Positions 42,301 through 51,738 of a stretch of DNA of 64,000 nt are shown piece by piece (position 1 is the first letter of the stretch; every line of letters starts with the position of its first letter). The stretch lies in the NCBI GenBank assembly GCA_900769645.1, contig CAAGHI010000030.1, positions 1-64,000 of the forward strand, given 5' to 3'. The translations under genes were made by a program, and so were the position numbers. This stretch comes from Candidatus Gastranaerophilales bacterium. GTDB taxonomy: Bacteria; Cyanobacteriota; Vampirovibrionia; Gastranaerophilales; Gastranaerophilaceae. The notes beneath the pieces were generated by a model, which was not told the origin of the DNA, did not search any database, and was given only the letters and a program-made list of their open reading frames with translations.

Positions 42301-43143
42301 TTATAGGCTCAAATAATAATTTTTCAATAATTTACAATCGTCCTCGATATTAGGGCTTTCGCAAACAAGTGCACCTTTTACGCCAAATTCTTTCATTGCC
42401 TTTATTAAGTCTTTGTAATTCATGTCAGAATTTTCAAGGTTAAGGTGTTGTTTTTCGCCTTTTGCAGTGTATTCGATGCCAGCAAGGTGTCCGTGGAAGT
42501 TTTCGAGTGCATATTGTCCGATTTCTGTTCCCATTTTTTCAAGAATTTTTGAAAATTCGTCATAAGTGTTGTATTCGCCGGCACTTCTTGCGTGAAGGTG
42601 AGAAAAATCTACACAAGGCAAAACTTGTTCAAATTCTTTTGAAAGTCTGATTATTTCGTCTAAATCGCCCCACTGTGTAGCTTTTCCGGTTGTTTCCGGT
42701 CTAATCCAAACATTGATATTTTCGTTTTCTAATACGTCCAAAATCCGTCGAGTTTGCGTTTTGACTTGATTGTAGACGGTTTCCTTGTCTTTGCCCATGT
42801 AAAAAGCTGCGTGGTATGTGATACTGAATGCACCAGCTTGCTTTGCGACATAGGCTGTGTCAATAATTCGTTGCAAACTTGCATCAATTTTTTCTTCTTC
42901 CTGTGAATTCAAGTTGATGTAAAATGGCCCATGCGCTGTGATTACGAAGTTTTTTGACATTTCTTTGACAAAATCTCGGTTGGCGTCATTCATTCGAACG
43001 CCGTGAACAAATTCAAGTTCCATGCCGTCTAAATCCATCTCTTTTAATACTTCAAAAGCCTTTGGATAAGATGCTTTTCCGGTTCTCAACGGCATTCCGG
43101 CTGTTATAAAATTCAATTTCTCGAAATTACATAAGTTTTGCAC
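42301..43143 (-). CDS. Endonuclease IV-like TIM-barrel protein
   Basis: 280 residues of the AP endonuclease 2/xylose-isomerase-like superfamily, probably abasic-site repair. Metal-ligand motifs seen: ITAHGPFYINL, YHAAFY, IRPETTG (Glu), CVDFSHLHAR and ENFHGHLAG. The GTG start has AGGAGT upstream and lies inside the end of crcB (17-base overlap), so it belongs to the engB-C_GCAxxG-crcB operon. The short archaeal-like form makes 'sugar phosphate isomerase/epimerase-like' an alternative label. Confidence 0.78.
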   Translation of the reverse strand: MQNLCNFEKLNFITAGMPLRTGKASYPKAFEVLKEMDLDGMELEFVHGVRMNDANRDFVKEMSKNFVITAHGPFYINLNSQEEEKIDASLQRIIDTAYVAKQAGAFSITYHAAFYMGKDKETVYNQVKTQTRRILDVLENENINVWIRPETTGKATQWGDLDEIIRLSKEFEQVLPCVDFSHLHARSAGEYNTYDEFSKILEKMGTEIGQYALENFHGHLAGIEYTAKGEKQHLNLENSDMNYKDLIKAMKEFGVKGALVCESPNIEDDCKLLKNYYLSL

Positions 43144-43501
43144 AATATACTCCTATTCCTGTCATTGCAAGGCATACCAGAACGCTTAATAGCGCATAAG
43201 TTGCGGCTTGCACGAATTGTTGGTGTGAAATCATTTCAAAAAGTTCTAGCGAAAATGCGCTGAACGTTGTTAAACCGCCACAAAAACCGACGGTTAGTGC
43301 AAGTTTTAGGGCTGGCGTTAAATCTGTTTTTTCCATAAATAAAATGTAGAGAAAACCGATTGTAAAACTTCCGATTATGTTTACTAAAAATGTTGCAAGC
43401 GGAAGGTTTACGTTGCAGATTTTGGTTAGATTTAGGCTTATCAAAAACCTTGATACAGCACCAATTCCGCCACCTAAAAATATTGCAATAAGATTAAGCA
43501 T
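43127..43501 (-). CDS. crcB: Fluoride channel CrcB/Fluc
   Basis: 124 residues with four membrane helices that dimerise to export fluoride. Signatures: GGGIGAVSRFLIS, ATFLVNIIGSFTIGF (the pore Asn) and GFCGGLTTFSAFSLE (Phe box and sodium-site Thr). Overlaps the upstream gene by eight bases and the downstream gene by 17. No fluoride riboswitch is evident upstream. Confidence 0.93.
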   Translation of the reverse strand: MLNLIAIFLGGGIGAVSRFLISLNLTKICNVNLPLATFLVNIIGSFTIGFLYILFMEKTDLTPALKLALTVGFCGGLTTFSAFSLELFEMISHQQFVQAATYALLSVLVCLAMTGIGVYCAKLM

Positions 43502-43889
43502 GGATTTTTAAAATTCCTTCCAAAATATCACAAGCGTCAGCAACATATTTTGAGCAGCGTTCTTTTCTTGCTATTCCTTCTAATCCGCCTGCTAAAACTC
43601 TGCAACAAGTAACTTTGTTGCGTGCTTTGAATTCTTCTACGATTTTTGCAGCGTTTGGACGGGCTGAAAGTTCGTTCCCTTTTGAGTTTTCTCGTCCACA
43701 GTTGTAGCCGTTAATCAATTGTGCTGCTGCAACTGCGCCACAGAGGCAGCCTGACGACATTCCACCTGAAAATGCTGTTGCAACCGGCAACAATTCCATT
43801 GGGCACAAACCACCTTCTGCTGCGGCTTTAATCACGCTTTCAGAGCAAGAATAACCGTTTTTAAAATATTCTACTGCTTTCTCTTTCAT
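43494..43889 (-). CDS. C_GCAxxG_C_C family protein
   Basis: 131 residues named for its spaced cysteines: GYSCSES, SGGMSSGCLCGAVAAAQLI, CCRVL and the later ERCSKYVADACDIL. The family is found in anaerobes, often near redox or selenium genes, and probably binds a metal or cluster; the function is unknown. The start at 43889 is preferred over 43898 because GGAG lies nine bases before it. Confidence 0.88.
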   Translation of the reverse strand: MKEKAVEYFKNGYSCSESVIKAAAEGGLCPMELLPVATAFSGGMSSGCLCGAVAAAQLINGYNCGRENSKGNELSARPNAAKIVEEFKARNKVTCCRVLAGGLEGIARKERCSKYVADACDILEGILKIHA

Positions 43890-43931
43890 AATACACATCT
43901 CCTTTTATGAAGATTATAGCATGAAAATTTA

Positions 43932-44516
43932 TTATTCTTCGGCAGAAAGATTTAAAAAGTGCTCAAAAACTTTTTCATTGTATCTGTTGTCTACTGAGCT
44001 AAACGGCAAAACGACACCACCGAACTGCTTTTCGACATTTTTAATTACGTTAAGCGTTTTGTTTTTTGGCACATAATCCATTTTGGTGATAACGGTAAAA
44101 ATCGGCAAATTGTAGGCTTCAATCCATTCGCGCATTTGAAAATCGTTTTTTTGAATATCGTGTCTGCCGTCGACAAGCTGAACCAATGAGCAGATTTGTT
44201 CACGTTTAAGCAAATATTCTTCTAAGTAGCGTTGCCATTTGTTTTGCGCTTCTTTTGAAACTTTTGCATAGCCATACCCCGGCAAATCTGCAATCATAAA
44301 CTTATCAGAGAATTGGAAAAAGTTGATTAACCTTGTTTTCCCAGGGGTGTTGGAAGTTTTTGCAAGCTTTCTGTGGTTTGCAAGTCCGTTTATAAAAGAA
44401 GATTTCCCGACATTAGAGCGGCCCAAAAGCGGGAATTCCGGCAATGTGTAATCAGGACATTGCGACAACTTTTCTGCGCTTATTAAAAACTTTGCTTGCA
44501 TATATTTTGTAGCCAT
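43932..44516 (-). CDS. engB: Ribosome biogenesis GTPase EngB/YsxC
   Basis: GTPase for large-subunit assembly, about 194 residues. G1 GRSNVGKSSFI, G2 TPGKTRL, G3 DLPGYGYA, G4 TKMD. The ATG at 44516 is preceded by TGC-TACAAT with exactly six bases between -10 and ATG, so the mRNA may be leaderless; no ribosome site is visible. First gene of the operon running to the endonuclease IV-like gene. Confidence 0.94.
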   Translation of the reverse strand: MATKYMQAKFLISAEKLSQCPDYTLPEFPLLGRSNVGKSSFINGLANHRKLAKTSNTPGKTRLINFFQFSDKFMIADLPGYGYAKVSKEAQNKWQRYLEEYLLKREQICSLVQLVDGRHDIQKNDFQMREWIEAYNLPIFTVITKMDYVPKNKTLNVIKNVEKQFGGVVLPFSSVDNRYNEKVFEHFLNLSAEE

Positions 44517-44587
44517 AATCTGATTGTAGCACAAAAATTACAGAGTGGATAATTTTTTTGGGGGGGGGCTTAGCAAATAGCAAAAGT

Positions 44588-45201
44588 TTATGCAAAGACT
44601 TGCATTTTAGAAGCTTGTGCTGCTGTTTGAAGAGCTCCGTTGTATGCAGGTGCGGCGGCCATAATTTCAACCATTTGCAAAGATGCGTCGTAGTTACATT
44701 GTTTAACAAAATATTTTGCAAGTCCTTTGGAGTTTCCGACAAAATAGTTTGTCATTTTCTGCAAAAGTGCTAGGATTACTTTTGTAATCTTTAAGCATTT
44801 TCATCAAGTTATTCATCTGAATACCTTGAGCTTTTTCCATTAATATGCAAGAGCCATCAGGTGAGATTTGCTTGATATTAGCGACTTTATACCTGCCCCC
44901 CCCCCGAGAGCCTTGTTATTAGCGTATTCCAACCTAAAGTCTAGTTCCTTACCCCAGTCTTTATAAAGGTTTTGGAGCATTTGTTTTGTTTTATTTCTAG
45001 TTAATTCATTAGGAGAAAATTCATCTAAAAACCTGTTCATAATAACTTGTTCAAGTTCTAATTGTTCTTTGTCAACATTTTTCTTAATCATTTTTACGAT
45101 TACTTCTTCGCCGTTACTTGTCCTTGCTAGATAGGCTTCTCCAACTGTACCTGCACTTAAAGGTTTTACAAGTTGAACTTCATTTGCATAAAGAGTTTAT
45201 T
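44588..45201 (-). pseudogene. UbiB/AarF-like kinase remnant
   Basis: Pieces of one protein in three frames. First: VQLVKPLSAGTVGEAYLAR and VIVKMIKKNVDKEQ, the kinase-like nucleotide loop and Lys of the ABC1/ADCK/UbiB family. Then a C10 tract (44896-44905, G10 on the coding strand) shifts the frame, which resumes as YKVANIKQISPDGSCILMEK. A second shift in an A run near 44750 leads to NYFVGNSKGLAKYFVKQ and the end KMQVFA. An extra G and an extra A would restore one frame. The 5' end is missing after a stop at about 45200. Confidence 0.7.
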
Positions 45202-45258
45202 CGTGAGGAAATTGCGTTTTGGATAAATTGGCTCTTAACAATAATTAATGATTATGAT

Positions 45259-45302
45259 TTCACCCCTCTCTCATGTTTGGAAGAGGGGTGAAGTTTTTTT
45301 TT
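45259..45302 (+). terminator. Strong hairpin with T tract at the 3' end of the autotransporter gene
   Basis: TTCACCCCTCT / AGAGGGGTGAA with a 12-base loop, followed on the plus strand by G and nine T, overlapping the autotransporter stop codon. The T tract faces the plus strand, so it best blocks antisense reading into the gene; on the minus strand it is a stable mRNA 3' hairpin. Confidence 0.65.
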
Positions 45303-48300
45303 AATCTGCAGACTTCAAAACTTCCTTTTCAGCTTTTGCCGGTGTTGTTTGAGAGGCTTGTTTTTTAGGTTTTCCCCAGTCAAACAAGTATTTTAGCCCT
45401 AATTGGAATCCTACACCTGTTCTTCCGCCGTTTCTGAAATTGATTTGGAAATATGAAGATAATCTGTCTTTCCAAGTTTTTGTAACCCCAACGCCGTAGT
45501 TTATGTAACCGTGACGCATTTCGGTATTCGGAAGTTTTACGTTTCCAGCTTTTCCACCAACTTGATCGTTTATATTAAACATATATTGAATTGTTCCGTA
45601 AACACTCCAAGTATCTCGTGAGTAAATCAAGTTTACCCCAGGGGCAACGTTAATTCCGTTTAATGTGCCGGAATTCATGCTCATTGCACCGTAATCAGTT
45701 CCCCAGCTTTGTTTTCCAAAGATGTTATAGGAAACGAACGCTGTCGGTTGAATTATAAAATGTTTTGTTGCGTGAATATTATAAGCAGCCTTTGCAGCAG
45801 TACCGGCAAACCAGTTTCCGGTTCTGTCTGTGTTGCCTGCAACATTCATTTCGTTGAAATAGCCGCCGCCATAAGCTGTTACGGATCCGATAAAGTTGTT
45901 TTTAATGAATGTACCCATAAAGCCGCCTTGACCGCCGTTTTGGTACATATCAACGTGGTTAAAGTATTGGTTCCCTCCATTGTATCCAACATAAGCTGTC
46001 GGGATAAATTTCCAACCTTTTTTCATATTAATAGCAGGGAAATCAGCACCAATTAATGTTCCATAGACATTGTTCCCAACTCTCAAATTGTTTGTCATTG
46101 AAAGTTGTTCAAATGATACGTATGATTTAGTCCAAAGCCCACCATCTTCAATGCTTGATTGGTAAGGTGCAAACAAAGGCGAAGTTGAAGCTGATTTATT
46201 TGCCATAGCCGCTTTATCAATCATTCTTTGGTTTGGTAAGATAAAGTGGTTTGTCAACATGTCATTAATCAGCAATTGGTGATTGTAAGCCGCAAGTGTA
46301 GCAGCTTGACCTCTGAATACTTGAGGATTGTAGTCTGCAAGGCTTGCAGTGTAAGCTCCACCACCTTGTGAAATCATTTGGTAATTACCGATTGGGGTGA
46401 AGATTTTCTTATTCGTTGCTGTGAAGTTTACGTCGTTAATGTTTTCGGCATCAAACACTTGCAATCTGATGTGTCTGTCAATTGGTGCCTGACCGACAAA
46501 GTTAAAGTTTGAAATGTTCAAAGTTCCGTTGTTTGTGCCGTTGAGGTTATTGATAACAAATGTGTCACTTGTTTTAGCACGAGGAGCAATATCAATTGCA
46601 ATATTGTTTACTCCATCTACGTTCATAGTATCAATTGTGCCATATTTGTTAATAGAGTTATTCATTGTACTAAACAATGAATTTCCACCCATATTTAAGT
46701 TATCGAGAGCAAAGCTTGTAACTCCGCTTCCTAAACGAAGAGATGAATTATTTAAAACAGAAACATCGCCGCCGTTGATATAATTTTCAGCTCCGTCAAG
46801 TAAGATATTTGATTTATTATCAAAGATTGAAGAACCGCTGTTCTGTTGTAATTTCCCTCCAATTTTTGTGTTATCGACTCCGTCTGTTTTTAAAACGCCA
46901 TTTGAAACAGTAACTAAGCCGTTCCATTTATCCAATGAATCAAGGTTGAACACAGCTCCGGATTTAACATTTACGGTAGCTCCATTTTGAATATCAACAA
47001 CAACTTTCTGTGCAACTTGACTTGGGCTTTGAATATTCAATATAGAATTATTCAAAAGATTTAAGTTACCTGATTCCGCTTTAAGAGTTCCGCTGTTAGT
47101 TGTTCCGTAATTCAGTGTTCCGCCTTTATCAGAAGTTCCAAGGTTTATTGTACCTTCCCAGTTATCTTCGTCGCCAATAGAAATTGTTCCGCCTTGAATA
47201 TCTAAAACTCCTGTTGGTTTTACAGAAAGTTTTACAGCATCATTTATTATACTGTTCCCATCAACGGCTAAATTACCGTTTTGAATTGTAACATTTCCGC
47301 TTCCGGCTTGAATTATTCCATTAGAAGTTAATCCGTCGACAGTAAAATCGCCACCATTAACAAGGACTTTACCGCTCCAATTACTTGTACTTCCGAGAGT
47401 AACATTTCCACCTGTATTTACGGATAATGATGCATCTGAATTAATATTTGTTGAAACATTTTTGTCAATTAAGCTGTTTGTTCCAATATTCAAATTCATG
47501 TTATTGATGTTTAAATTTCCGCCAACTGCGTTTAATACAGCTGTTGAATAATTAAATACATTGTTTAAGTTTAAAGTAGCAGAGTCTTGAAGGTTGATTT
47601 TTCCACCCCAAGCGTCAGCTGAATCAAGTGTTACATTTGAATTATCTTTTAAGTTTAGTGTTGAATTTGTATTGATTACAACATTTGCACCACTTGCAAT
47701 TGAACTTCCGGTACCCAAATCCAAATCACCTTTAACAGTTGAACTTCCGATGTTTAAGTTGCTGCCGTTTTCAACAGTAAGTTTTCCACTTGTTGAATTT
47801 TGAGTTAACCAGTTTAAGGTTCCTGACTGTATTTTAGAATCACCATTGAAGAATGTTCCGGTAACGTTAGTTACGCCTGTGTTTTGAGTAAATTCACCTG
47901 TATAACCGGAGTTATCTGCGTTTAAATCCAAAACTCCGTTGTTAGTTATTGTGCTATTAGCGTTTTCGCTGCTAATATTACTATTAATAACATTTGTTCC
48001 GCTAAAATCGGCAGAGGAGTTATTTGCCATATAAATTGTGTCAGAAGCTTGTTTAAACGTTGAATTTGAAACGCTCATGTTTCCGGCGTTGTAGATTGCT
48101 CCACCATTTCCACCTGCACTGTTGCCGTCAAATGTTGTATTTGAAATGATTAAATTATTAGTGTTATCTGCTTTGGCAACTCCGTTGTAGATTGCTCCGC
48201 CCTCACCGAATGCTCTGTTGTTTTTGATAATTGCGTTTGTAATAGTTGAAACAGAATTTACACTATCATTAAATATAACAGAACCACTTCCGGGTTTGAG

Positions 48301-51300
48301 AGCATCTTGGATTGTAACATTATTGATTGTAAGTTTTGTATCAACATTGTTTGTGATATTGAAAAAACTTCCTTTTTGGTCTGTTGTTCCGTCAAGAATA
48401 CCCGAAAGAACATTGTGGTTGTCACCTGTTACGTAAAATTCGTTGCCCTTTGTTTCGCCAAGCGAATTTTTAATATGGTATTCTCTTGTGTCACCTTCCG
48501 TAAATTGGAAAAATCTTTTCCCGTCGGTGGTGTTCATATCATTTAAAGTTTTAGAGTCTGTATAGTCTGTAATTTTCAAGCCTATTGATTGATTATCGCC
48601 GGTTTGGTTTATTGAATATTTCCAAGAAGTAGTTGCGCCAGCAATTTGGGCTGTACTGTTTTCTTCAAAATTTGCATTCCCAAGTAAAACATTGTTTACA
48701 GTAGAATATTGTCCACGTCTACCGTTTTCTTCGCCGGTAATATAAACATTGCCAAGTTTAAATGTTCCATAACCAGAATTTATTTTTAGTGTATCTGTTG
48801 TCAAATAGTTTCTGTCATTTGCGTCATCTCGATTGATTTTAATATTGAAGTTTAAGTTTGTCGTATCGTCAGTAGTTACAAGATAATCAAACACGTAATC
48901 TTTAATCGCGACATTTGGTTCTTTTTCCATTAAATCAATTGTTGAATTGGTATGGAAATTGTAAATTGTTTCACCTTGATAGTTTGTGTCAGCCAATTTT
49001 ACATTACTGCCGTTAAATACTAACCAATTTTGTTGTCCATTATCGATTTTGCTTAAATTGATGTTACCACTGGTGAAACCGGCATGTCCTATTCCAGTAA
49101 ATTCAAGAACAGAAGTATTCAAATCTTTGACATCAGTATCAGTAATTACTTGATTAAAAGTTGCATTTCCGAGTTTTACATCTGTGTAGTCGATGTTTCC
49201 TCCGGAAATTGTCAAAAAGCCTTGGTTAATATTTTTTGTTCCACCAAACAAGTTAGCTGATGTGTTTACAATTGTGTGAGCATCGTTTTGGGCTTGTGTA
49301 TAAATCCCGTTAAAACCGCTTTGGTTGCCGGTAATTGTTAAATTACCTGTGTTTGAAATATTGCCGGTTCCGGTAATTTCGCCACCATAGCTAACATCTC
49401 CTGAGAAATTCAAATTAGAAATTTGAGTTCCGTCAACATTAACATTTGCATTTGAACTTGTACCATTAATGTTAACTGTTAAGTTGTCGTTAGTTCCACC
49501 TGAAATTTTTGAAACAAGCTTATCGGCTTTTGTAGTATCGGCAATTCCATTGATTATTGCAGTTGAACTGTTATTTGACGCAAAATTCAAGTTGTCACCC
49601 AAAGCAGAATTGCTGTCAAATGTTAAAGTCGAGCCGTCAGCAGTGATTTTCCCTGAGCCGTCAATAGATTTGATAGTCATATCTTTTTTCAAAACTAAAT
49701 TGCCATCTGTTGTAACAGCAGTTGCGTTATCAATAGAGCTATTTCCTTGAATTGTTAACTGACCACCATTTCCGACAGTTAAAGAAGCTCCGTCAACCGT
49801 TAATGTTGCAGAACTTGCGATATCATTTACAGTGTTCCAAATCAAAGAGCCTGATGTAATATTACTTGTTCCGGTAAAAAATTTCGCACCGGCTCCAAGT
49901 GTTGTAACAGGTGCTCCTGTTGTGCTTGTCGTATTTTGTGTAAAAGTTCCGCCAAAACCGGAATTATCTCCGTTTAATACCAATGAGCCTGTGCCTGTAT
50001 GGTTGACATTGCCGTTAGAACCCGCAATAGAGCCATTAAAAGTTACAATTCCATCACCTAAAATGTTTAAAGTCGAGTGTCTTGTAGGACCGGTGGCTGT
50101 GTCTAAATAAACATCAGAGCCAGCAGCTGCATTGTTGCCAGAGAAAGTAATACTTCCGCCATTTTGAGTTTGAAGGTTTAATGTTGCTGCTCGGTTGTAT
50201 ATTGCACCGCCATTTCGTGTTGAAGTATTTCCTGAAATTTGGCTATCTGTTCCGTCAGCTACAATTGTTAAATTTCCTTCATTAAATATTGCACCGCCCA
50301 ATCCTGACGAGTTATCAGTAAGTGAGGAATTTGTTATTGTAGCCGCCGCATCACTTGATGTTAACGCAATTGCACCACCCTCTCCACTTCCGGCTTTATT
50401 TCCGGTAAATGTGCTGTTTGAAATCGTTACATTATTTCTCAAAAGGTGTATTGCACCACCTCTTGAATTAGTGATATTTCCATCAAAATTAGAGTTATTG
50501 ATAGTTAAACTTCCGGAATCTTGTTGGATTGCACCACCACCGTACCGCCAATCCGGATTTGCAACTGTTGAAGTGTTACCTGTGAAAGAAGAATTGTTTA
50601 TAGTCAAATTTCCGGTAGTATAAATAGCTCCACCTCTTTGAGTCGCACTATTTGAATTAAAACTTGCTCCATCTATTGTTGCAGTACCTTGGTTGTAAAT
50701 TCCGCCGCCGTTGTCAGCTGCACTGTTGGAATTAAAAGCTACGTTCGGGTTAATTGTTAGGGTTGAACCTGAGTCGTTAAATATTGCTCCACCGTTTTCT
50801 GCACTATTTGAAGAAAAAGTGGTATCAGAAAGAGTCAAACTTGCTGGATTGTTAGTTGATTCGTTTCGAATAGCACCACCTTTTGTAGTAGTTGAACCAT
50901 CTACAAAACCATTTTGATTGAACAATGCGTTAGAGATATTTAATGTTCCTTCATTAAATATTGCTCCACCGTTCCACTTGGCTTTGTTTCCATCGAATGT
51001 AACTAAATTTGTCGAATCAGTTCCTGCTATGACAGTATTTCCAAGGTTGTGAATAGCTCCACCGCTTCCGTCAGTAACCGTATTACCACTAAAAGTTGTT
51101 TGTCCTGAAATATCTAATACAGAACCGGACTGTACGTTAATAGCTCCGCCATTTCCGTTACTGCTAGCATTGCTGATAATAGCATCTCTTAGCTTTAGCG
51201 ATGTATTTGCTTGGATATCAAAAAGAGAATAACCTGTTCCATTTGGACTTATAGTGTTGTTATTCCCGTTAATATTAACTATTGTATTAGCAGATGTTAA

Positions 51301-51501
51301 ACCGATTGTACTTGAAACATCTGTAATATTGTTTCCTAACCTGATGTCAGAAGTTGTTCCTTGTACAATTGCATTCTGTAATTCCGTAAAGTTTGTAACT
51401 TCTGTTTCTGCAATTGCAGATGTTGACGACAATGACATACTCCCGATTATTGTCGCACTAAGCAATATTTTTTTTAAATAGTTTGAATTTCTCTTTTCCA
51501 T
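45301..51501 (-). CDS. Giant Pmp-like autotransporter adhesin
   Basis: 2066 residues. The signal peptide (to about residue 31, SSTSAIAE) is followed by a passenger domain. Residues about 110-440 carry many GGAI motifs alternating with F-x-x-N repeats (for example NGGAIFNDSG), the pattern of chlamydial polymorphic outer membrane proteins. A long Asn/Gly/Ser/Thr-rich beta-helix follows. The C-terminal 280 residues form an autotransporter beta-barrel (from GLWTKSYVSFEQL to GVGFQLGLKYLFDW). An unusual 25-residue Lys/Ala/Thr tail follows the last strand, where barrels normally end in an aromatic residue. Probably a surface adhesin; a type V secretion system is implied. Confidence 0.88.
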   Translation of the reverse strand: MEKRNSNYLKKILLSATIIGSMSLSSTSAIAETEVTNFTELQNAIVQGTTSDIRLGNNITDVSSTIGLTSANTIVNINGNNNTISPNGTGYSLFDIQANTSLKLRDAIISNASSNGNGGAINVQSGSVLDISGQTTFSGNTVTDGSGGAIHNLGNTVIAGTDSTNLVTFDGNKAKWNGGAIFNEGTLNISNALFNQNGFVDGSTTTKGGAIRNESTNNPASLTLSDTTFSSNSAENGGAIFNDSGSTLTINPNVAFNSNSAADNGGGIYNQGTATIDGASFNSNSATQRGGAIYTTGNLTINNSSFTGNTSTVANPDWRYGGGAIQQDSGSLTINNSNFDGNITNSRGGAIHLLRNNVTISNSTFTGNKAGSGEGGAIALTSSDAAATITNSSLTDNSSGLGGAIFNEGNLTIVADGTDSQISGNTSTRNGGAIYNRAATLNLQTQNGGSITFSGNNAAAGSDVYLDTATGPTRHSTLNILGDGIVTFNGSIAGSNGNVNHTGTGSLVLNGDNSGFGGTFTQNTTSTTGAPVTTLGAGAKFFTGTSNITSGSLIWNTVNDIASSATLTVDGASLTVGNGGQLTIQGNSSIDNATAVTTDGNLVLKKDMTIKSIDGSGKITADGSTLTFDSNSALGDNLNFASNNSSTAIINGIADTTKADKLVSKISGGTNDNLTVNINGTSSNANVNVDGTQISNLNFSGDVSYGGEITGTGNISNTGNLTITGNQSGFNGIYTQAQNDAHTIVNTSANLFGGTKNINQGFLTISGGNIDYTDVKLGNATFNQVITDTDVKDLNTSVLEFTGIGHAGFTSGNINLSKIDNGQQNWLVFNGSNVKLADTNYQGETIYNFHTNSTIDLMEKEPNVAIKDYVFDYLVTTDDTTNLNFNIKINRDDANDRNYLTTDTLKINSGYGTFKLGNVYITGEENGRRGQYSTVNNVLLGNANFEENSTAQIAGATTSWKYSINQTGDNQSIGLKITDYTDSKTLNDMNTTDGKRFFQFTEGDTREYHIKNSLGETKGNEFYVTGDNHNVLSGILDGTTDQKGSFFNITNNVDTKLTINNVTIQDALKPGSGSVIFNDSVNSVSTITNAIIKNNRAFGEGGAIYNGVAKADNTNNLIISNTTFDGNSAGGNGGAIYNAGNMSVSNSTFKQASDTIYMANNSSADFSGTNVINSNISSENANSTITNNGVLDLNADNSGYTGEFTQNTGVTNVTGTFFNGDSKIQSGTLNWLTQNSTSGKLTVENGSNLNIGSSTVKGDLDLGTGSSIASGANVVINTNSTLNLKDNSNVTLDSADAWGGKINLQDSATLNLNNVFNYSTAVLNAVGGNLNINNMNLNIGTNSLIDKNVSTNINSDASLSVNTGGNVTLGSTSNWSGKVLVNGGDFTVDGLTSNGIIQAGSGNVTIQNGNLAVDGNSIINDAVKLSVKPTGVLDIQGGTISIGDEDNWEGTINLGTSDKGGTLNYGTTNSGTLKAESGNLNLLNNSILNIQSPSQVAQKVVVDIQNGATVNVKSGAVFNLDSLDKWNGLVTVSNGVLKTDGVDNTKIGGKLQQNSGSSIFDNKSNILLDGAENYINGGDVSVLNNSSLRLGSGVTSFALDNLNMGGNSLFSTMNNSINKYGTIDTMNVDGVNNIAIDIAPRAKTSDTFVINNLNGTNNGTLNISNFNFVGQAPIDRHIRLQVFDAENINDVNFTATNKKIFTPIGNYQMISQGGGAYTASLADYNPQVFRGQAATLAAYNHQLLINDMLTNHFILPNQRMIDKAAMANKSASTSPLFAPYQSSIEDGGLWTKSYVSFEQLSMTNNLRVGNNVYGTLIGADFPAINMKKGWKFIPTAYVGYNGGNQYFNHVDMYQNGGQGGFMGTFIKNNFIGSVTAYGGGYFNEMNVAGNTDRTGNWFAGTAAKAAYNIHATKHFIIQPTAFVSYNIFGKQSWGTDYGAMSMNSGTLNGINVAPGVNLIYSRDTWSVYGTIQYMFNINDQVGGKAGNVKLPNTEMRHGYINYGVGVTKTWKDRLSSYFQINFRNGGRTGVGFQLGLKYLFDWGKPKKQASQTTPAKAEKEVLKSAD

Positions 51502-51738
51502 ATCTTCTTAGCTATCCTAATATTTTCTAACAAATAAATTTTTTGTGGCCTCTTGATGTAATTATACCACAAAAATATAAAAATTGTTCTTATTTTAATA
51601 CAAAAAATAATCACTCTTGCTAAACTGGTTTTTTTGTCATAAAATTTTTTGTGTCATTATGAGCCCGATTTGTATTCTTCGGCTAAAACCTCAAAATGAC
51701 AGAACGAAGAATTTCTATTTAATAGCTAAGGAGAAAAT

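Noticed and set aside
43494..43898. Fluoride riboswitch upstream of crcB
   Set aside because: crcB overlaps the preceding coding gene and no riboswitch-like conserved pseudoknot sequence was recognised before the operon.
44840..45091. Independent 83-residue gene
   Set aside because: It starts inside a kinase motif (K-M-I-K-K) and its last residues after the G tract are out of frame; it is a fragment of the UbiB-like remnant.
49469..50623. Several long plus-strand open frames opposite the autotransporter gene
   Set aside because: They are antisense to the Asn/Gly/Thr-rich repeats, whose codons avoid stops on the other strand. The Pro/Val/Leu-rich products are an artefact of that composition.
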